From contig OX327697.1 of assembly GCA_946807835.1 (NCBI GenBank), positions 17,990,001-18,054,000 on the forward strand: a DNA stretch of 64,000 nt, given 5' to 3'. Positions within the stretch are counted from its first letter, which is position 1. Each line of letters begins with the position of its first letter. The notes below the pieces were generated by a model. It was not told where the DNA came from and ran no database searches. It saw nothing but the letters and a program-made list of their open reading frames with translations. Origin of the DNA: Ailanthus altissimus. Taxonomy: Eukaryota > Streptophyta > Magnoliopsida > Sapindales > Simaroubaceae. This document shows, piece by piece, positions 37,601 through 50,190 of the stretch. The translations under genes and the position numbers were made by a program.

Positions 37601-38152
37601 ACACTTAGCCTTTACCTTAGTTCTCGATTTATAAAAGGCTGATATTCTGCCTATGGCCTTTTTGAAAAATTTTACAAATTTTTATCTCATGGGATTTTTT
37701 CCAATATGCTGAGAACATGCTCGCCAAAATCAAATTTCCAGAAACTGAAAGGGATGATAAATTTAAGATTAAGTTCTAATTCTTTTTTCTTTTTTACATT
37801 GTGCCATCCAGCTCTTTAGAGCAACTGTCGTGGTGGACGGTAGATGGCAGACCTGAAGCTCAGTAGGATAGAGTGGTGATGGAGAACAAGCAATGATGAG
37901 ATGAATGAATGAGATAAGCGAGGTCGAGTGCCTCACTACACATAGTGGCCGTAAACTTTTGAGGTAGAAATCATCTGGTTTTAGTTGTTCACTATGGTGG
38001 GGTAACGCATAAAGGTTAGGTGGCAATGGCGATTTGTGATTGCTAGGCTTTGGCTGCCATATTTGTTTTTGTAATTTTTAAACATCATGAGCTATCTTAC
38101 ATAGTGGCACTATTGCTTCACTCAGAAGTTTCCTAGTCATAGGTTGTTGGTT
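37601..38152. other. No recognisable feature
   Basis: Single-copy-looking sequence between the minisatellite and an L2 solo LTR. It continues at 40635 on the other side of the LTR. A minus-strand frame of 85 residues at 37769-38026 has no familiar motif and is not called as a gene. Confidence 0.4.
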
Positions 38153-40634
38153 GTATTGGGTGCGGTGTTTCAATTCTAAATCGTATTAGGTGCGTGTATG
38201 CATATGCGCATGTCCATTGTTCATAAATACATATACATGCATCTCATATATTATATATGCAGCGGAGTTGGAAATCTAATTTTCTAAATAATGAACACAA
38301 TAAAATATGTTCTACTACATTAATGAACAATTAAATAGACATTAATCACATTAATACCAAGATTAAGAATAATTATCTCTTAAGCCTTTGAAATGGTTTA
38401 AGTTAGAGTACGGCCTAAAATAAATCCATTGGCAATTCTAGGATTTAACAGGGGTGGGCTTGAGTCACTAGAATAGCAGCTTTAATTTTTCAGCAAATGT
38501 TTAACACTTAAACCTTTTAGATTAACTCTTAATTTATAGTTCAACACTTAAACTATTTTCTTAAGCAATGAACTTGGCTTTCTTTTATTTAACACTTGAA
38601 TTATAAAAGAACAAATTGAATGCTTTAATGATGACCAAATTTTAAAGAAGAAGATGAATAGTCTATAAGCCTTTATTTTGTTGTTTTAACACTTAAAACC
38701 AAAACTCAAGCTAATTTCTCATTTCTTCCAACACTTAGCTAACTTTTGAACAAAATGAACATTTCATTTTTATCCAACAAAGTGGCTGGCTACCAATTGC
38801 ACAAAAAAGCTCCTTTTTTTTTTCTTTCATTTCACATAATAATAAATTAAATAATTTAACTTTAGTTAAGCTTAATCTAATTTAAGTTAACATTTAACCC
38901 AAGTTAGGTTAGCTTTACTTTTCCACCAAGTAGGCTAAATTATTATTATATTCTATTAACCTAACTCAAGTTAACAATTAACTAAAGTAAGTTACCTTAC
39001 TTTTCCAACAATTAAGTAATTAAATAATTAATTAACCTAACCTTATTTAACAATTAACTTAGATTAAGTTAAACATTATTTAATTATCAAATTGTTAAAT
39101 ATTCTTTTAACCTAACCATAAGGTTAACTCTTAACCATACTTAAGTTAAATATTTGTTTACAATTTAAATAAAAAAAATATCTTAATTATTTAACAATTA
39201 AATATGAAATATAACCCTTAAGCCCTTACTTGGTTACCAAGTTAACCTATAGTCGGTCCTACCTAACTACACACTTGGGTAAACTTAACCAAATGCTCAC
39301 TATGCTCCACGTGTCATTATTTAATTGGTCAACTATAATTGTTAACTAATTAATATACTTAACACTTAAGTATTGACATGCGTGAATCCTGAGGGTTCAT
39401 GAAAACAAATATTCGATTTTGCTAAAAATTACTAGATTGAACAATTCAATCCGATACGTTACTTTAGTGCACAACGAATATACTTCATATTGCGAAACTC
39501 TCTAGGTCTACACCTAATTTTTCAAATAAAACTATTCCATGAGTCTGTGATTGATGCTCCATGCACAAGTGTGGATATTACAAATCAGCGTATTAGATCA
39601 TAGAAGTTGAGGTTATAGCGTATACGTATAGTTCTTATATCAATTTCTGGATGTACAGGGACATAGATTAGCACCGTTGAATCTCTATAAGCACATCTAT
39701 GAATTTATATCCAGATTTTTATTTCTATAAACATTATCTGTAAACTCCTTTGCGATATTGTTTAACCCTAAAGAAAACTCTTTTTCGGTGTATCTGCTTT
39801 TAGCTAAAAGACTTTTTAAAACATAATTCTTAGAGCATCAGGATATACAACTTATCTATATGAACTGACGAATCTCATATCTACGCACACTGGACTCCAT
39901 GAGCATTAGATAATACCCAACGACACCCTGCGGTCAGACTATGAAAGGTCTCTGATATACGTGGAACCAAAGCATGGTGGATCACTCACAAGACCACCAT
40001 AGCGCTCAGGTTAAAGGGCCATGAATACTACTCAACTCGAGAAGACCCTCTCTAACGACTTTATGAGATGTCTATTGAAGGTCCTCGTGAGTCTGTTTAG
40101 TATCTAGTCTTAACTAAATACTAGTATGCCTACACAAGCTCTAAACTATGGTCGGCTAAAGAACAACTATATGTACCCTACAGATGTAGACATACACTGA
40201 TCTATATTAAAGAGATCTACTAACAGACCTGCATCAATGAAAATAGATCAGGAACATGATGTTTGAGAACATACTTGTATAATGACATTTTCTAGCACCT
40301 ATTGCAACTCTTTGTAACTATGTAATTACTACTATTTCCTTAGATCTTTGTCCTATTACAAATAAGGCTCTAACTCTTTAAAATTCACTGATTATTATGA
40401 CCTGTTATCCCTTCAGCGTTTATAATTATCAGTGATGCTAACTTGTAGCAGTGATTTAAACTCCTTTAGACCAAATCTAAACTCAACCAAATCAGACAAT
40501 ATCTATAATGTACCATATGTGTTCTAATATTAATGATTTTATTCGAAATGTTTATTCAAAATATTTATTGTAAAAATATTAAACAATTAATATTCATACA
40601 ATATTGGAATAGGGCATAAGCACCAGCTCCAACA
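38153..40634 (-). mobile_element. L2-family solo LTR
   Basis: A reversed L2 LTR of about 2482 bp. The right end reads CTCCAACA (40634), the reversed TGTTGGAG start; the left end is taken at TGTATTGG (38153). The flanks share GGTT (38149-38152 and 40635-40638). The middle (38860-39300) is packed with TTAAC/AATTAACC words. No coding region is inside. Confidence 0.8.
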
Positions 40635-40639
40635 GGTTA

Positions 40640-41163
40640 GACTACTAGCCCTTGCATAGTTTGCCTTTTCTTCCACTTTTTTATTCTTTGTTTCGTTTAT
40701 ATTTCCTTTTCAACAAAATAACACCAAGATTTGCTATAACGTAACGTTTAAGCTGTTTAGACTTTACCTTGGAGACCTAGGTTCGATTCTCTACTTTGTC
40801 TCTCACCTTCTTTAATTTTTTTTTGTTTATTTGAATACAGTCTATGCACAGTTCCTTTTTACTAGTGCTGAAGCAGTCAAGTTCTAGAATTATCACTGTA
40901 GTGTTCTCTATCTTGTTAGAGCATTTTGACTCTTGATGTGGTGACATTCATCCTCTACTTTTTCAAACTTTACATTTACGTGTTGATGTTTTATGTAGAC
41001 TCTAATTTATGTAGTTTTTGCTCAAATTTCTTCATTTTTAATCTTTTAATGCTTAATCCCTTTAAAATCAATATTAAGCACATAAATAGAATTCTATTTA
41101 CTTAAAAACAAATAATTTCTAAGTAAATTAGGGATAAAATATAGATCTATGTTGTTCTTATCA
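40640..41163 (-). mobile_element. Reversed Gypsy LTR 5' fragment
   Basis: The right end reads CTTATCA (41163), the reversed TGATAAG start. Read on the minus strand it has the usual opening 'tgataagaacaacatag' and a CTACAGTG word near 40905. The 3' part is missing or replaced by the sequence around 40640. It separates Tat integrase (41164 on) from sequence to the left. Confidence 0.55.
40715..40832 (+). mobile_element. Possible tRNA-derived SINE
   Basis: 'ggagacctaggttcgattct' (about 40770-40790) contains a near-perfect RNA polymerase III B box (GGTTCGATTCT). A degraded A-box-like stretch lies about 40 bp upstream, and a T-rich run ends the unit at 40817-40832. It does not fold as an intact tRNA. 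No target-site duplication was established. Confidence 0.35.
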
Positions 41164-41392
41164 AGCAATGAATTTATGAAGGGTGATATTGTGCTTAGAA
41201 AATCCTCTCTAACATGAAGCACTCAGTAGATAAAGTTCTTGAACCAACTTAGAAAGGGCTCTATAAAGTGGTTAGGAGAATCATGGTAGGGCTATACGAA
41301 CTTGAACTTGCAAACAACAGAATAGTGAGAAAATCATGGAATGCCGAGCTTCTAAAAATGCATTATCCTTAACTGAATATCCATTTGTATGA
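41164..41392 (+). pseudogene. Tat-lineage integrase C-terminal fragment
   Basis: Broken plus-strand frames read FMKGDIVLRKSSLT (41172-41213), then GLYKVVRRI and GLYELELANNRIVRKSWNAELLKMHYP (about 41255-41392). This matches the end of the integrase in Tat/Ogre-type Gypsy elements: a KGDxVLRK box, a YKV box, and the final WNAxxLKxYY-type block. One stop and a frame change are visible. The upstream part is replaced by a reversed LTR fragment. The 73-bp repeats to the right fit the Tat layout. Confidence 0.85.
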
Positions 41393-41506
41393 ATTTATTT
41401 ATAAGCATTGTCAATGCATGTATATAATTTTATAAAAATAAATAAAAATCTTGAGTTCCCATAATAAATCATTTTTGTCTTGCATGAACACAAATTAAAC
41501 ATCTTT

Positions 41507-42018
41507 CCTACGAGGGGTTTTTTAGGCCAAGGATAAACGCAAGTTCTTGTAGGAGGGTTTGACTCTCACAAAGGTTTCCCCCACAAGAGCTCACCTAAGT
41601 TGGGGATAAACGCAAGTCCTTATGAGAGGGTTCAACTCTCACAAAGGTTTCCTCCACGAGGGGTTCCCAAAGCCAGAGAAACGCAAGTTCTGTGGGAGGG
41701 TTTAACTCTCAAAAAGGTTTCCTCCACAAGGGGTCCCTCAAGATAGAGAAACACAAGTCCTTGTGGGAGGATTCAACTCTTACAAAGGTTTCCCATACGA
41801 GGGGTCACCCAGGTTGGGGATAAACACAAGTCCTTATGAAAGGGTTCAAATCTCACAAAGGTTTTTCTCGCGAAGAGTCACCCATACTGAGGATAAATGT
41901 AAATCCTTATGGAAGAGTTCAACTCTCACAAAGGTTCTCTCTATAAGGGGTCCCTTAGGCTGAAGAGAAACATAAGTCGTGAAAAGGTCCAACTCATTAG
42001 ATAACCAAAGACCTTGTG
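41507..42018. repeat. Tandem repeat, about 73-bp unit, seven copies
   Basis: Each copy runs from 'cc(t/c)acgaggggt' through 'gataaacgcaagtcctt' to 'gggttcaactctcacaaaggtttc'. Copies begin near 41507, 41579, 41652, 41722, 41793, 41867 and 41938; the last fades near 42018, with scattered echoes to 42150. It lies in the region after pol of the Tat element, where such hypervariable repeats are known. Confidence 0.88.
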
Positions 42019-42429
42019 TGGGATTTAAACGATGAAAGGAAAGATAACTTCCTAAGGCTTGAGAGAAACACAGAGTCCTCATGCGATTATTCGACTCTCA
42101 TTAGGCAACCAAACCCTAAATGGGATTTAACCCACAAAGCGAAAAAATAACTCATTTATAAAGAGTACTAAAGCCAAGGAAAGCCAGTATGGGTTTTTCA
42201 AAATGTGTAAGACAATGTTTGAGATTAATTAAGAGGAAACAAAAAAGCTAATATAACATGTTGAATAAACATCCAAACAAGTAAGTTCCAAGGCACACCT
42301 GCCCAAAAATACAAAAAATATTAAAATATTAAAATATTAAAAATTGTTCACAAGGGCATAACTGCTTGGGAAAATAATTCAAAAATGGGAAAACATATCC
42401 GCTTAGAAGCTTAAGTTGAGCTAGAAATA

Positions 42430-45038
42430 TCTTTAGACACCCTTTCAGTAATGGTCTATTTGATGGGAGACAAGTGGGCTCTAGATTCATCCTCTATAAT
42501 AGTTAAAGGAGGACTACCTTCAACGGGGGAAAAGAGTTCAAGGATTACCGAATGAGCAATTACTGTAATGGTTAGGGCATAAAAAATGATAGGGGTAGCA
42601 TAGATCTCCGTAGGAATAGCTGAGAGTAGACTCGCAGTAAAGGCTTGGAGGCAGGTTCAGTAACAATAGCATATTAAGTCTTAAGGTTGTCCACATCTTG
42701 AGCACCTAAAGTCTCCTCTTCAGTTTTCGTAGGATGACGAGAAACCAAGTCTTTGTCCCTCTGACCGAGCCCTTCTAATCTCTATAGAAAGATTCTTAAT
42801 CCACTTAGCTATATCTAACCTTGACAGCTCCAAGGACTATAGCTCTCCATGATTCGCATTGAGTTGCTGCTCCATCAGATTATTTTGACAAGCAAGCTTT
42901 GAAGCCCGACTCTTTGTGGCATCCATAACAATAGCTATCTCCAGCTCGAAGAAGGTCTTTTGTCTTTCCAACTCAGATACCTTGCTCTTTGCCTCAACTC
43001 AGACCCTCTAAAAAGCTTTTACCTGAACCACTACCTCCTTAGCCTAAGCATTAGCTTGGGAAGTCTCATGCCTAGTTTACTGTGTCTCATGTTTAGCTTG
43101 GCAAAGGATTTTCTGGAGCTGCTAAAGGTTTAACATTACTTGAATCACATTCGAGCAACACCGAGAGAAGGTGTATATCATCTTAAAAAAGAATAAGGTA
43201 GACAGTGAAATGTCTGTAATGAAATAAAGAGTAAAGATATATGCAAAACTCACATTCATTATAGTTGTAACCGCGACATTAAACTCTGATATTGGGTCCA
43301 GATCAGATATCTGTTAAGCCCATGTAGGATCTACATATCTCTCCACTTGGCGCATTATTGGGTTTATAAACTTTAGGTCATCGTACCTTTCCAAGATGAA
43401 ACATTGAGGGTTACGATAAGAGTAGGTCTCGTCACCCATTCTCAAACCTTCTTTATAGATGGTACCCTCAAACTTGAGGCATCAGCTAATTGTGCGCATC
43501 CCTGCAGGAATTAGGGAACTGTGAGGGACTAAGAAATCCTCTCAATGAGTACTACCTATTCTATATAAGCCACCCTCGAGGTATATTCTCAAGCTGAAAT
43601 TATAGATCTGTGAACTTGACTTTGTGGGCTTGCACCCCTACCACCCCTTAGCCTATCTTGGCACCAACCCTTTCTCAAGCTATCATGAATATGACCTCCT
43701 CTTGGACTACCTCGACCTTCGCAAATGCTATCGCGCCCTAACTTTCTTTAGAGTTTTTATGAACTTTACCGTAAAGTAAGTTCATGACCTTCTCGGCATC
43801 TAGGTCATGATTTGTTGCCTCGAGTTAATTCCCCAAGCCATTAACTCGAGGCCTTTTCATACTTTAATCACCCCTTGGTCTGACATCCATATAAACGAAA
43901 AAAACTATGTGAATACCCAATACATTATAATGAAGAAAAATAACAAAGAACCCACTTCTTCTTCTAGTAATGTTTTTAGGCATCTTAGGTATCAGACCGA
44001 CATCTCTAAAGGCTGGCCATATAAGGAAGATCCCTGACTAGAGTGTGATTTTCCAAAGTAGCTTTAATTTGAGCCTAGTAGGCCTTAGACTTTTCCTGGA
44101 CAATCGCCCAAGTTTTCAAAAGAAGTTGAAAAAATAAATAAGTATGAACATAAAACAATATTGTTATAGAGGAACAAATGAGAATGAAGAAGTAACTTAC
44201 TTTTAAAGAAAAAATAGTAGGGATGAACTAGTACTTCCATGCTAATAGTCGAGGGACTTTTTGACCCTATTCGCCACCAACGAAAAACTAGTTCTCTTTC
44301 CAACCCTTACTAGTAGAGCGACTTGGGACGGGGTCACGAGCCATATGGAAAGAGAAATAATAAAAGCCACTATACTCTGCAGCATTGTGTTTCAAATGGT
44401 ATAAACATTGAAGCTCTTGAAAGTGTGGTGGGATAATCCTATTTTTGCCCATAACACGAAAACACTGGTCGCTAAGAGTTTGGGCCAAGCTAAGAGGGAG
44501 CTACTTCTAAATGAGCCAAAATCATAGCAAAATGGGATTGCATTGGGAGCCTAAGAAACTTAGCATGAATCGCCACCTCTCCAGGATCAAGATGGCTTGG
44601 GAAATTGTTAGGGTTTGGGAGCTTTAGAGTCACCAACTCATGGATATTGTTCCAAACCCTAAGATTGTCTAGGTCTTGCAGACTTATATGGGACCTTTGA
44701 TACTTAAGATCCAGCTCAAACTCAGGCTTCTTAGGGTCAAGGCCTTTCAACCCCTTATTTATGGGATCATACAAGAAGTCATCCTCTACCCCCTATATCT
44801 CATAGGCCTCATTCCAGGACAATTCCTCTCCTATATCAACATGCTCGATCATAGCCAAATTCAGCTTTAGAGATCTTATAACTTTGCTATTACCCGAGGT
44901 GGAGGCCTCACTACCTCTCTCTCCAGCCCCATATCTTCTCTTAACAAGTTAAACCTCATGCACTCCTATTTCTTCCTTGTTAATCATGTTTATCAAAGGT
45001 AAGACAATATTCAAATCATCTTTATTTCCTGAAGCCAT
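42430..45038 (-). pseudogene. Tat antisense extra ORF (Transposase_28-like), broken
   Basis: An ORF on the opposite strand to the integrase, as known for Tat elements such as Grande. From an ATG at 45038 it reads MASGNKDDL, then (44774-44490) a segment with DPGEVAIHAKFLRLPM and AMILAHLEVAPS. After a frame change, 44488-44285 has CYHLK-like and GFYYFSFHMA blocks and SKGWKEN, resembling the 'putative gypsy type transposon' domain. Further on (43100-42680) comes a charged, heptad-rich stretch, for example KVSELERQKTFFELEIAIVM, likely coiled coil. About ten stops and frameshifts are present. Candidate introns are at 44096-44200 (GTAAGT...CCAG, 105 bp) and 43182-43253. Its job in the element is unknown. 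Confidence 0.75.
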
Positions 45039-45848
45039 TAAAATAATTTTTCTAATGACTAAAAAGCTAAGGTTATTCCATGGGAAAAAATGGCAAAACA
45101 TATTCACACTAGAAACAACACAACATGTTCTTAATATAAACTAAAAACAACAAAACTAGAACAAAAGGACTATGAGTCCATGGAAAAAGCACAGCAATAC
45201 AAAGGCATATACATGGAAAAGTACGAATTGAAAAGGGAAAAACCACCAACCTGATATGGCAAAGAATCAAAATCTATAAAGATCATGTCTCTTTTTCTCT
45301 ACAACAACACATTTCTTTTGTTTGTTTGATAAAGAATAAAATGAAGATGATGAACAAGGTTTTGAAGAGACCTCAATAGGAACTTTTATAGCTTAGTCCA
45401 AATTTCAATCCTAACCATTCATTCAAAACTAATGAACTAGTTCATTTCGTATCCACAATAAAAGTCTCTGTAGTTGGATTAATGCAACAATTCAGGTCAC
45501 ATAGGCACAATAATGCCTTATACCCAAAATAACTCTAACCTTAATCATTCGATTAAAAGGAATATACTAGATTGACTTATGCCCATAAAGGTCTCTTCAG
45601 CCGAATAGATGTGATGTTTTAAGTCATCCACGGTTTGATAACTTAGGGATACAAAAAGATTTAGGTGGCACAAAGGGATTCTAAATAGATAGGCAAAATA
45701 AATACAAGTCCTTTGAGATTTTAAGACATCAAAGAATGAGTTGCTTGCCATTTTCACAAAATCTCTTCACTTGAACAACCTCATACCTGACCATATCACC
45801 CGTTCATGATCCCAAGCAGACGAACAAGAAATTAGTTTCTAGTCTTGA
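45039..45848. other. Tat element region between antisense ORF and LTR mosaic
   Basis: No reading frame with a recognisable motif. It would be the leader of the antisense ORF or the region before the Tat 3' LTR. Sequence to its right is displaced by the Gypsy LTR insertion (TSD CTTGA/CTCGA) and continues at 48969. Confidence 0.4.
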
Positions 45849-48800
45849 TGATAAGTGTATTTTATATCTATCATTTTAATCTCCTAAACTTTGTATTTGG
45901 TAATTTAAATAAGATTATTATTTTTTTTAATGTTCATTAATGTTATTTTATAGGTTCTAAGTTAATGGAGCTATTTAGGACAAAAAGCTTAGGAAAATGT
46001 GCAAAATATCAAAGGTTCTACAGTGACTACTACAGTAGTCATGAACATTATTTTAATACATTAACTTGCTACAAGTCCCTTGTTGTGGTGTCGAAAGGCA
46101 CTAGAAAAAATCTAGGTCTTGGCGTCGTGGCACCCAAAATCGAAGCTACGCCATGAATAGTACGCACGCCGTAGCACCATTCACTGTAGGAAAATCAATT
46201 TTGCCCCAATTTTAGGACTTAGAAAAAGAGAGTTAAAGGTCTCGTTTAAGAAGAAGAGAGAAAGCATAAAAATTAGAGCGAGAACTAAGAGTTTTTAGTT
46301 AGAAAAACTTATTTGGAGCTTGGAATCTTGAAGTTCCCTATTTTATCACTCTCATTTTATCTCATTTACTTTAGTTTCAAGTTTATTCTTGTCATTTTTG
46401 TTGTGTTAAGCATGGTTACTTTTATGAACTCTTCTATTTGTGCATTTGATTATGGATAGCTAGATTTCATATCCTAGGGTTTGATGTAACTCTACTTAGC
46501 ACTATATTTTGATGTGTTATATTGATTAATAACTCTTTTGTGTTTATCGTTTATTCTTTTTATGAGTTTAATGCTTTTAATTAGATGATTTAGACTTGTG
46601 GGTTATGAGCTTGGGAGAGTTTAACCCATATGTTGGACTTAAAAAGCATTGTCTTGTGTTTATCAAGTTGGGAGACTAATAGACTTAGGGTAATCACTTA
46701 ATGTAAATATACATTATATTGTATCTCTTCTAAACTTGATAATTGTTTAATTTAAATAAGAATATATGACTTTTTCTATGTATTAATTTCATTTTGTAAG
46801 TTTCAAGTTAATTGAGCTATTTAGAATGAAAATTCAAAGAAAACAAGCAAAAAAACCCAAATAAGCTACGGTGCGATGAACAGTAAATGTGCTATAGTGC
46901 TGATGAACAATAAAAATGCTACAAAGCTCGACGCCCAAGCGCCAAAAAATGCTACCCAGGTGCTAAATCGGGCAAAATACTTGGTGCCCGAAGGCCAAAA
47001 TATAGTGCTCGGGTGCCACCACCAATTTTGTTGGCCATATTATTGCCCTAATTTGAAGCCTATAAATACTACCATTTAGCCACTTCTCACACTATCAAAT
47101 GAGGAACGAAAAATACAAAAGAGGACCAAGTTTTGAGCATAAATTTGAAGAGAAGAAAGAATGTCACCAAGGTTTCTTGAGCATCATTGAAGACATTTGA
47201 AGGATTGAAACCTTAAATACATTCCCAATTTAGGTTTTATCTTTCTTTTCTTTATATTTCTCTTTTATTGGAATTTGTAGTTATGAATATATTTTATACA
47301 TGTTTGTATCTATGAATTTCTTGATAATTTTAGTTATTGTTGGATTTGTGTGTGACTAAACTTAAATTCTAAAGTTTGATGTATTTTTATCTATATTATG
47401 TTAGGATGATTTAGTATATTTTTGTTTAATTCATTTATGTTTCTCTATGCTTAATACTTCCAATTGATTGAAAAATGAATTGATTGTTGTGAATTTATAG
47501 ATTAATGCTTGGGAGAGATTGACCCATTTTTCAGATTTGGGAAACATATCCTTAGGTTTTTATTGAGTCGAAAGGCTAATAGCACTTAGGTAATCACCAT
47601 TGCTCAATAATTGCATGTGGTGCATACCAAGTGTTTGAGAAAATATGTGAGAACACTTGGAGTGTAACATTATGCCTAGGATCTTATTTTATGCTTAAGA
47701 GAAGTAATGAGATTAATTATTGGGTAATCAATTTAAGGGTTGCGTAATACATGTATAGGTAGACAAGTTTGATAAGAATATCAATTTGAATATTTAAGCA
47801 TAGTATCTCATTTGATGCTCGAGAGAGGTAATGAGATTAGTCTTAATCCTTTGATTAATAAATTGAATGAAATTACTTAGGAAGAACATAGGAAGGATAG
47901 AATGAAATCAATACTCTAGAATCTCATTTGTATAGAATTCACCATATTGCAAAATTATAATTTTATTACTAGATTATATTTTCTAGGGCTTGATGGAACT
48001 ATATTGAACAATATGTGTTGAAGTTGCTATGTGATTAATGATTATTTTGTGTTATTCATTTATACTTTTTATGCGTTTAATACTTCTAATTGCATTGGAA
48101 AATAGATTGGATGATTTAAATATTTGGGTTATGTGCTTGGAAAAGTTTAATCCATATTTTGGTTGTAAAAAGTATAATTTGAGTTTGTTGAATTGGGAAA
48201 CTAATGAACTTATGGTAGTCACTTAAGGGTAGCTTAATATGTGTATGTATAATGGGTTAGATAGGGATATCAACTTACTTGTCTATTCCTAGAGACTCAT
48301 TCGACACTCGGGAGAGGGAATGAGATTAATTATACACCTTGGACTAATGAATGCATAAAATTGGTTGTTGATCATTAATGATAAAAATCATAGGAACAAT
48401 AGAGGGAAATCAAGTCCCTAAAACCTCGTTGCCATAGAACTATCATATCTTTAATTCACCAAGTTATTTAGCCTTGAGCATTTTTTTATTCCATAATTCA
48501 ACTTATCATTTAGATTAGCCTAAATAAAGTTTGTCAATATCATAGTACTAAGCATCAATTTAGGACATAATCCTCGTAGGAACGATACTCACTCATCACT
48601 TTATTACTTACTCACAACCCATACACTTGTGGTTACAATTCGCATGTATAGTTTTGCTAGCAACTAGTTGTTAATCATTAACTATAAAGAATACAGGAAT
48701 GGTAAAGTGAAATCAAGAACCTAGGACCGTTAATCATAGAAATTTCATATCCTTAATTTATTAAATTATTTTTTTAAGCACCTTTAATTTTATAATCCAA

Positions 48801-48968
48801 CTTAGTCTTTAAATTAGCCTAGATAAAGTTAAATTGTCAACATTATAGTACTTAGCATTAATTTAAAACACCAATCCTTGTGGGAACGATACTCACTCAT
48901 CACTTTATTATTTGATCATGACTCATGCATTTATGATTATAATTTACACGTGTATAATTTTACGAACA
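45849..48968 (+). mobile_element. Mosaic of nested Gypsy LTR pieces
   Basis: Outer ends TGATAAGTG (45849) and ACGAACA (48968) are flanked by CTTGA (45844-45848) and CTCGA (48969-48973), one mismatch. Inside: the 5' half of an LTR (45849-46701); a second LTR starting at about 46702 and broken off near 47970; the 3' half of a third (about 47971-48655); and a repeated 3' tail (48656-48968). The third and fourth pieces both end with the 'gaacgatactcactcatcactttatta' block. Repeated insertion plus unequal recombination between LTRs would produce this. No internal coding region remains. Confidence 0.75.
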
Positions 48969-49367
48969 CTCGACCAGTCAAAACTATAAACTAGAAGCTA
49001 GTGGACTTTTGCTCCACCCTAGAGATCGAACCGACCATGGGCCTAGGCGCATCCCCAAAATTGGCCAGAGTAATGGGCCTAAGTTTCCCCGTCAGTAGGC
49101 AGCCCATAATAAACGTGTTACACTATAGCTTCACTTTCTCCAAGTCATTCAGGGTATCTATTATCAAACGCTCCTAAGTTGGATTAATTCTGGGGTCAAC
49201 ACGAATATTCCTTAAGTTTCTTAGTCCCTTGTGATCAAATACCCTCGAGTAGCCCAAGCCTTAGGCGACATGAATTGCATTAAGAATACCACTTTCCCCA
49301 TTAAGAAACGATCCTAAAAATCATGGGAGAAGATCAATATACGTCTCCCATAAGGTAAGTGGTTGTT
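48969..49367 (+). mobile_element. Possible Tat 3' end / LTR remnant
   Basis: After the mosaic, the words 'aaactagaagctagtggactt' (about 48982-49003) look like a polypurine tract followed by LTR sequence, as at the 3' end of Tat elements. No proper LTR end or duplication was found, so this rests on context with the integrase end and antisense ORF to the left. Confidence 0.35.
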
Positions 49368-50190
49368 GTATATTTTTTAAGCGCAAGTATACGTTATTGT
49401 AAACAAGTAATAAAGAGATTTATAAAGTCAAACGTCGAACCCACAGGGATAAATATTATTCTCAATCAAGTACTAAAATTGTGTCTTTAAAGTAATTATC
49501 CCAAAAATTAAATCCTTAATTTTCAAATAATTAAATAAACTAAATAAAAGTGTAGAAAGCAAATAATAAAACTTTAATAACTCAAGAAGATAGCAATATA
49601 CAGAAAGCCTAAGGTTAATTACTATCCTTCAATATATTTTTTAAAGATTAATCTTTAATATTAATATTCTTCAATTCTTATTATTGGACAAGACACTAAT
49701 TTATTCACAAATATCTTTCAAGGTCAAGTAAGTATATCTCAATTTACCAAATACCTATATCTCTTTGGTAATTATAATAAATTAAGATATTAAGAACAAG
49801 CCTTATTGACCATACAAACCAATTATGTATGTCCCTCTTGTAAATTTTTAGATAATCATGCATCAAATTATCAAAGTTTAAGTACAATGATGCCTCTCTC
49901 GAGTTTATCAAAGTATTACCAATTTAATCATAATATTGGCTAGATATAATGAAGCATTAAGAAAAAATAATTTGAATATAAAGAACTGAGTTCAAATAAA
50001 TATTAAAAAGATTCAATTATTAAGTACATATATTAAGTTCAAGTAATAACCCTGAAAAAGAAATTAGTTCACAATTACAAGAGAATTATGGCTAAAACAT
50101 AAAATAAACATGAATACAATCAAAAGTAAACTAATATAAATGTTGAATTACAATTAGTTTATCTGCCAAAAATTTGCTAATGATCTATTA
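49368..50190 (-). mobile_element. A1-type LTR fragment, reversed
   Basis: Starts TGTATATTTTTTAAGCGC and matches the reverse complement of about 3905-4760 of the A1 solo LTR: 'gtatacgttattgtaaacaag', 'cgaacccacagggataa', 'caagagaattatggct'. The 5' 500 bp of the LTR is missing; it breaks off near 50190, just before 'gtaggaaaaagccc'. Confidence 0.8.

Noticed and set aside
37769..38026. Minus-strand frame of 85 residues
   Set aside because: No familiar motif and no neighbouring exon; considered chance.
40770..40790. tRNA gene
   Set aside because: Only the T-arm/B-box is present; no acceptor stem or anticodon arm can be drawn.
41507..42018. CRISPR-like regular array
   Set aside because: Units are directly adjacent 73-bp repeats without unique spacers, in a plant genome next to Tat integrase.
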